This document shows, one piece after another, positions 5,534 through 6,957 of a DNA stretch of 6,957 bases. How positions within the stretch are numbered: the stretch's first letter is position 1; the number at the start of each line of letters is the position of its first letter. Both the position numbers and the translations under genes were made by a program. The notes under the pieces are model-generated. The model did not search any database. It worked only from the letters and a program-made list of their open reading frames with translations, and was not told the DNA's origin. Source of the stretch: Anaerolineaceae bacterium UBA700 (lineage in GTDB: Bacteria > Chloroflexota > Anaerolineae > Anaerolineales > Anaerolineaceae); assembly GCA_002298885.1 (NCBI GenBank), contig DBMK01000190.1, positions 1 through 6,957 of the forward strand, given 5' to 3'.

Positions 5534-5638
5534 TAAAAAAAATAAAAAATTTCACCACAGAGACACAGAGGAATTCAAAGAGAAAACCCTTTTAAATAGT
5601 TTTAAAAGGTTTTCTCAGTGTCTCTATGGCTCAGTGGT
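5534..5638 (-). terminator. possible terminator between leuB and ilvE
   Basis: Read on the minus strand, the long imperfect hairpin of element II is followed by GAAATTTTTTATTTTTTTT, a T-rich tract of the kind that ends Rho-independent terminators. If it works, much of the leuB transcript would stop before ilvE and ilvE would need its own promoter; I see no strong one. The outer stem has mismatches, so strength is uncertain. Confidence 0.4.
5554..5638. repeat. palindromic element II: degenerate CACAGAG heptamers flanking a 16-bp hairpin
   Basis: The plan is that of the element at the other end of ilvE. CACAGAG occurs at 5556-5562 and 5564-5570, with CAAAGAG at 5576-5582. CTCAGTG occurs at 5614-5620 and 5630-5636, with CTCTATG at 5622-5628. 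The outer arms (5554-5570 and 5622-5638) pair at 14 of 17 positions. The inner stem is 5580-5588 plus 5590-5596 with 5601-5616, with one bulged C at 5589 and the loop TAGT. The inner hairpin is unrelated in sequence to that of the other element. The flanks AAAAAATTTC and AAAATTTTC look alike and could be a target duplication or just AT-rich DNA. Confidence 0.8.
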
Positions 5639-5662
5639 AAAATTTTCGCATATATACACCGA

Positions 5663-6727
5663 TCAAAATTCTAAAAAGCTAATAATGCCATCGGCTACTT
5701 CACGTGTCGAGGAATGGCCGGCGAGGTCGGCGGGGAGGAGGTTGGCGGCGATGGTACGCTCGACGGCGGATTCGATGGCGGCGGCTTCGGCCTCCAGCTT
5801 GAACGAATAGCGCAGCATGAAGGCGGCGCTGAGCACGGTGCCGATGGGGTTGGCGATGCCCTTGCCGGCGATGTCCGGGGCCGAGCCGTGGATCGGCTCG
5901 TACAGGCCGGGGCCCGAGCTGCCCAGCGAGGCCGAGGGCAGCAGCCCCATCGAGCCGGCCAGCACAGCGGCCTCGTCGGTGAGAATGTCGCCGAACATGT
6001 TCTCGGTGACAATCACGTCGAACCCGGCCGGGTTGGAGACCAGGCGCATGGCGGCCGTGTCCACCAGCATGTGCTCCAGGGTCACGTCCGGGTAATCCCG
6101 GGCCACTTCGGTTGCCACCTGGCGCCACAGGCGCGAGCTCTCGAGCACGTTGGCCTTGTCCACCGAGGTCAGCTTCTTGCGCCGCCCGCGTGCCAGGCCA
6201 AAGGCCAGCTCGACGATGCGCCGGATCTCGAAGTCCTGGTACTCCAGGGTGTCCACCGCCCGGGTGTGCCCGTCGACCAGCGAGCGGCCCTTGGGCTGGC
6301 CGAAATACAGCCCGCCGGTCAGCTCGCGCACGACCAGCATGTCCACCCCGGCCAGTTTTTCGGGGCGCAGGGGAGAAGCGCCCACGAGCTGCGGGTACAC
6401 CTTCACCGGGCGCAGGTTGGCGAACACGCCCAGCCCCTTGCGCAGCCCCAGCAGCCCCTGCTCGGGGCGCACGGCGGCCTGCGGGTCGTCCCATTTAGGC
6501 CCGCCGACCGCTCCCAGCAGCACGGCGCCGGCAGCCTGGCAGGCAGCCAGGGTTTCGTCGGTCAGGGCCGTGCCGTAGCGGTCGATGGAGCAGCCGCCGA
6601 TCAGGCGCTCGCTGAAATTGAAGCGGTGGCCGCACTTCTGGCCCACCGCCTCCAGCGCCCGCCTGGCTTCGGCCACCACCTCCGGCCCAATCCCGTCGCC
6701 GGGCAGCAGCACGATGCGCGCTCTCAT
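5663..6727 (-). CDS. leuB: 3-isopropylmalate dehydrogenase
   Basis: This 354-residue NAD-dependent decarboxylating dehydrogenase converts 3-isopropylmalate to 4-methyl-2-oxopentanoate (leucine pathway). Beside a citramalate synthase it also converts 3-methylmalate to 2-oxobutyrate for isoleucine. Visible residues are [11 protein letters not shown] (7-17), substrate arginines R96, R106 and R134, Y141 (GGLYFG), K191 in [10 protein letters not shown], metal-binding D223, D247 and D251 ([10 protein letters not shown]), and the NAD-side [16 protein letters not shown] (281-296). The frame is open farther upstream, but I chose the ATG at 6727 because [11 protein letters not shown] then starts at the normal place. 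GGAGG lies four bases before it, and the ATG overlaps the upstream gene's stop as ATGA. Length is normal. Isocitrate and tartrate dehydrogenases are related, but the LLGLRK and ANLRP motifs fit LeuB. Confidence 0.96.
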   Translation of the reverse strand: MRARIVLLPGDGIGPEVVAEARRALEAVGQKCGHRFNFSERLIGGCSIDRYGTALTDETLAACQAAGAVLLGAVGGPKWDDPQAAVRPEQGLLGLRKGLGVFANLRPVKVYPQLVGASPLRPEKLAGVDMLVVRELTGGLYFGQPKGRSLVDGHTRAVDTLEYQDFEIRRIVELAFGLARGRRKKLTSVDKANVLESSRLWRQVATEVARDYPDVTLEHMLVDTAAMRLVSNPAGFDVIVTENMFGDILTDEAAVLAGSMGLLPSASLGSSGPGLYEPIHGSAPDIAGKGIANPIGTVLSAAFMLRYSFKLEAEAAAIESAVERTIAANLLPADLAGHSSTREVADGIISFLEF

Positions 6728-6957
6728 GGCACCTCCCGCGCGAGCAGCAGCCCGTACTCGAGGCTGTCGGCGAGGGCGAGCCAGGAGGCCTCGATGATGT
6801 TGGTCGAGGCCCCCACCGTGCTCCACTCGCGTTGCCCGTCGCCGCTGTCGACCAGCACGCGGGTCGTCGCCCGGGTGCCGCTGTCGCCGTCGAGGATGCG
6901 GACCTTGTAGTCCACCAGCGTGAGCGCGGCCAGGGCCGGGTAGCGCGGCAGCAGCGC
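6724..6957 (-). CDS. cimA: citramalate synthase, C-terminal part (cut by window edge)
   Basis: Only the last 77 residues are inside the window, and the frame is open through the right edge, so the gene begins outside. The sequence [11 protein letters not shown], then [20 protein letters not shown] and [10 protein letters not shown] is the C-terminal LeuA-type regulatory domain as found in citramalate synthases of the CimA/LeuA-like group. The enzyme condenses pyruvate with acetyl-CoA to citramalate, opening a threonine-independent route to 2-oxobutyrate and isoleucine. The stop TGA overlaps the ATG of leuB (ATGA, 6727-6724), so the two are probably translationally coupled. A 2-isopropylmalate synthase would share the domain, but DYKVRILDG followed by NIIEASW.AL.DS.EY is the CimA form. 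The catalytic domain is not seen. Confidence 0.85.
   Translation of the reverse strand, partial: ALLPRYPALAALTLVDYKVRILDGDSGTRATTRVLVDSGDGQREWSTVGASTNIIEASWLALADSLEYGLLLAREVP
6732..6736 (-). promoter_or_regulatory. Shine-Dalgarno of leuB inside the cimA 3' end
   Basis: GCGGGAGGTGCC precedes the ATG on the minus strand, with GGAGG four bases from the start codon. It lies within the last codons of cimA. It decides for the internal ATG at 6727 over the longer open frame reaching 6826. Confidence 0.65.

Noticed and set aside
4516..5595. 359-residue plus-strand open frame across ilvE
   Set aside because: It is antisense to ilvE, which has all family motifs and a Shine-Dalgarno. The frame's translation is Gly/Ala/Val/His-rich with no recognisable features, typical of the reverse strand of GC-rich coding DNA.
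5714..6910. 398-residue plus-strand open frame across leuB and the cimA end
   Set aside because: It is antisense to two clearly recognised genes and its composition is that of a shadow frame.

Overview
The window looks like a piece of a Chloroflexota genome, most likely of the Anaerolineae type. This is an inference from gene style, not a proof. The support is a long, high-GC, secreted multidomain protein with Asp-box repeats, a DUF1906 domain and a PPC domain; the small-protein/nucleotidyltransferase cassette; and a citramalate-type branched-chain amino acid operon. Coding DNA is mostly GC-rich, while the stretch at about 3160-3620 and the spacers are clearly AT-richer.

Layout. Bases 1-320 are non-coding. 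They hold two hairpins and a promoter whose -10 box sits only 10 bases before the first gene. Bases 321-3077 (+) encode a 918-residue exported protein: signal peptide, Asp-box (YCF48/BNR-like) repeats, DUF1906 glycoside-hydrolase-like domain, Fn3/Ig-like domain and PPC domain. Bases 3114-3600 are a scrap-yard. First comes a promoter and the first dozen codons of a DNA methyltransferase that then runs off into unrelated sequence. Next is an intact 70-residue protein of the kind found beside MNT-type nucleotidyltransferases. Overlapping it is the partner nucleotidyltransferase gene, reduced to its N- and C-terminal ends by an internal deletion. Bases 3618-4463 (+) encode a complete 281-residue DNA methyltransferase whose start region matches the upstream scrap.

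The right-hand 2.4 kb is on the minus strand and belongs to branched-chain amino acid synthesis: the 3' end of citramalate synthase (cimA, cut by the window edge), leuB joined to it by an ATGA stop/start overlap, then ilvE. CimA makes citramalate from pyruvate and acetyl-CoA. LeuB acts as 3-isopropylmalate dehydrogenase and, in the citramalate route, gives 2-oxobutyrate. IlvE does the final transamination to Ile, Leu and Val. leuC and leuD, needed between CimA and LeuB, are not in the window.

Two related palindromic elements lie on either side of ilvE (4471-4582 and 5554-5638). Each has three CAC(G/A)GAG-like heptamers, an AT-rich hairpin of its own, and three complementary heptamers. The most notable observations are the internally deleted nucleotidyltransferase next to an intact partner, the diverged duplicate of the methyltransferase start, the paired heptamer hairpins, and the likely leaderless transcription of three plus-strand reading frames.
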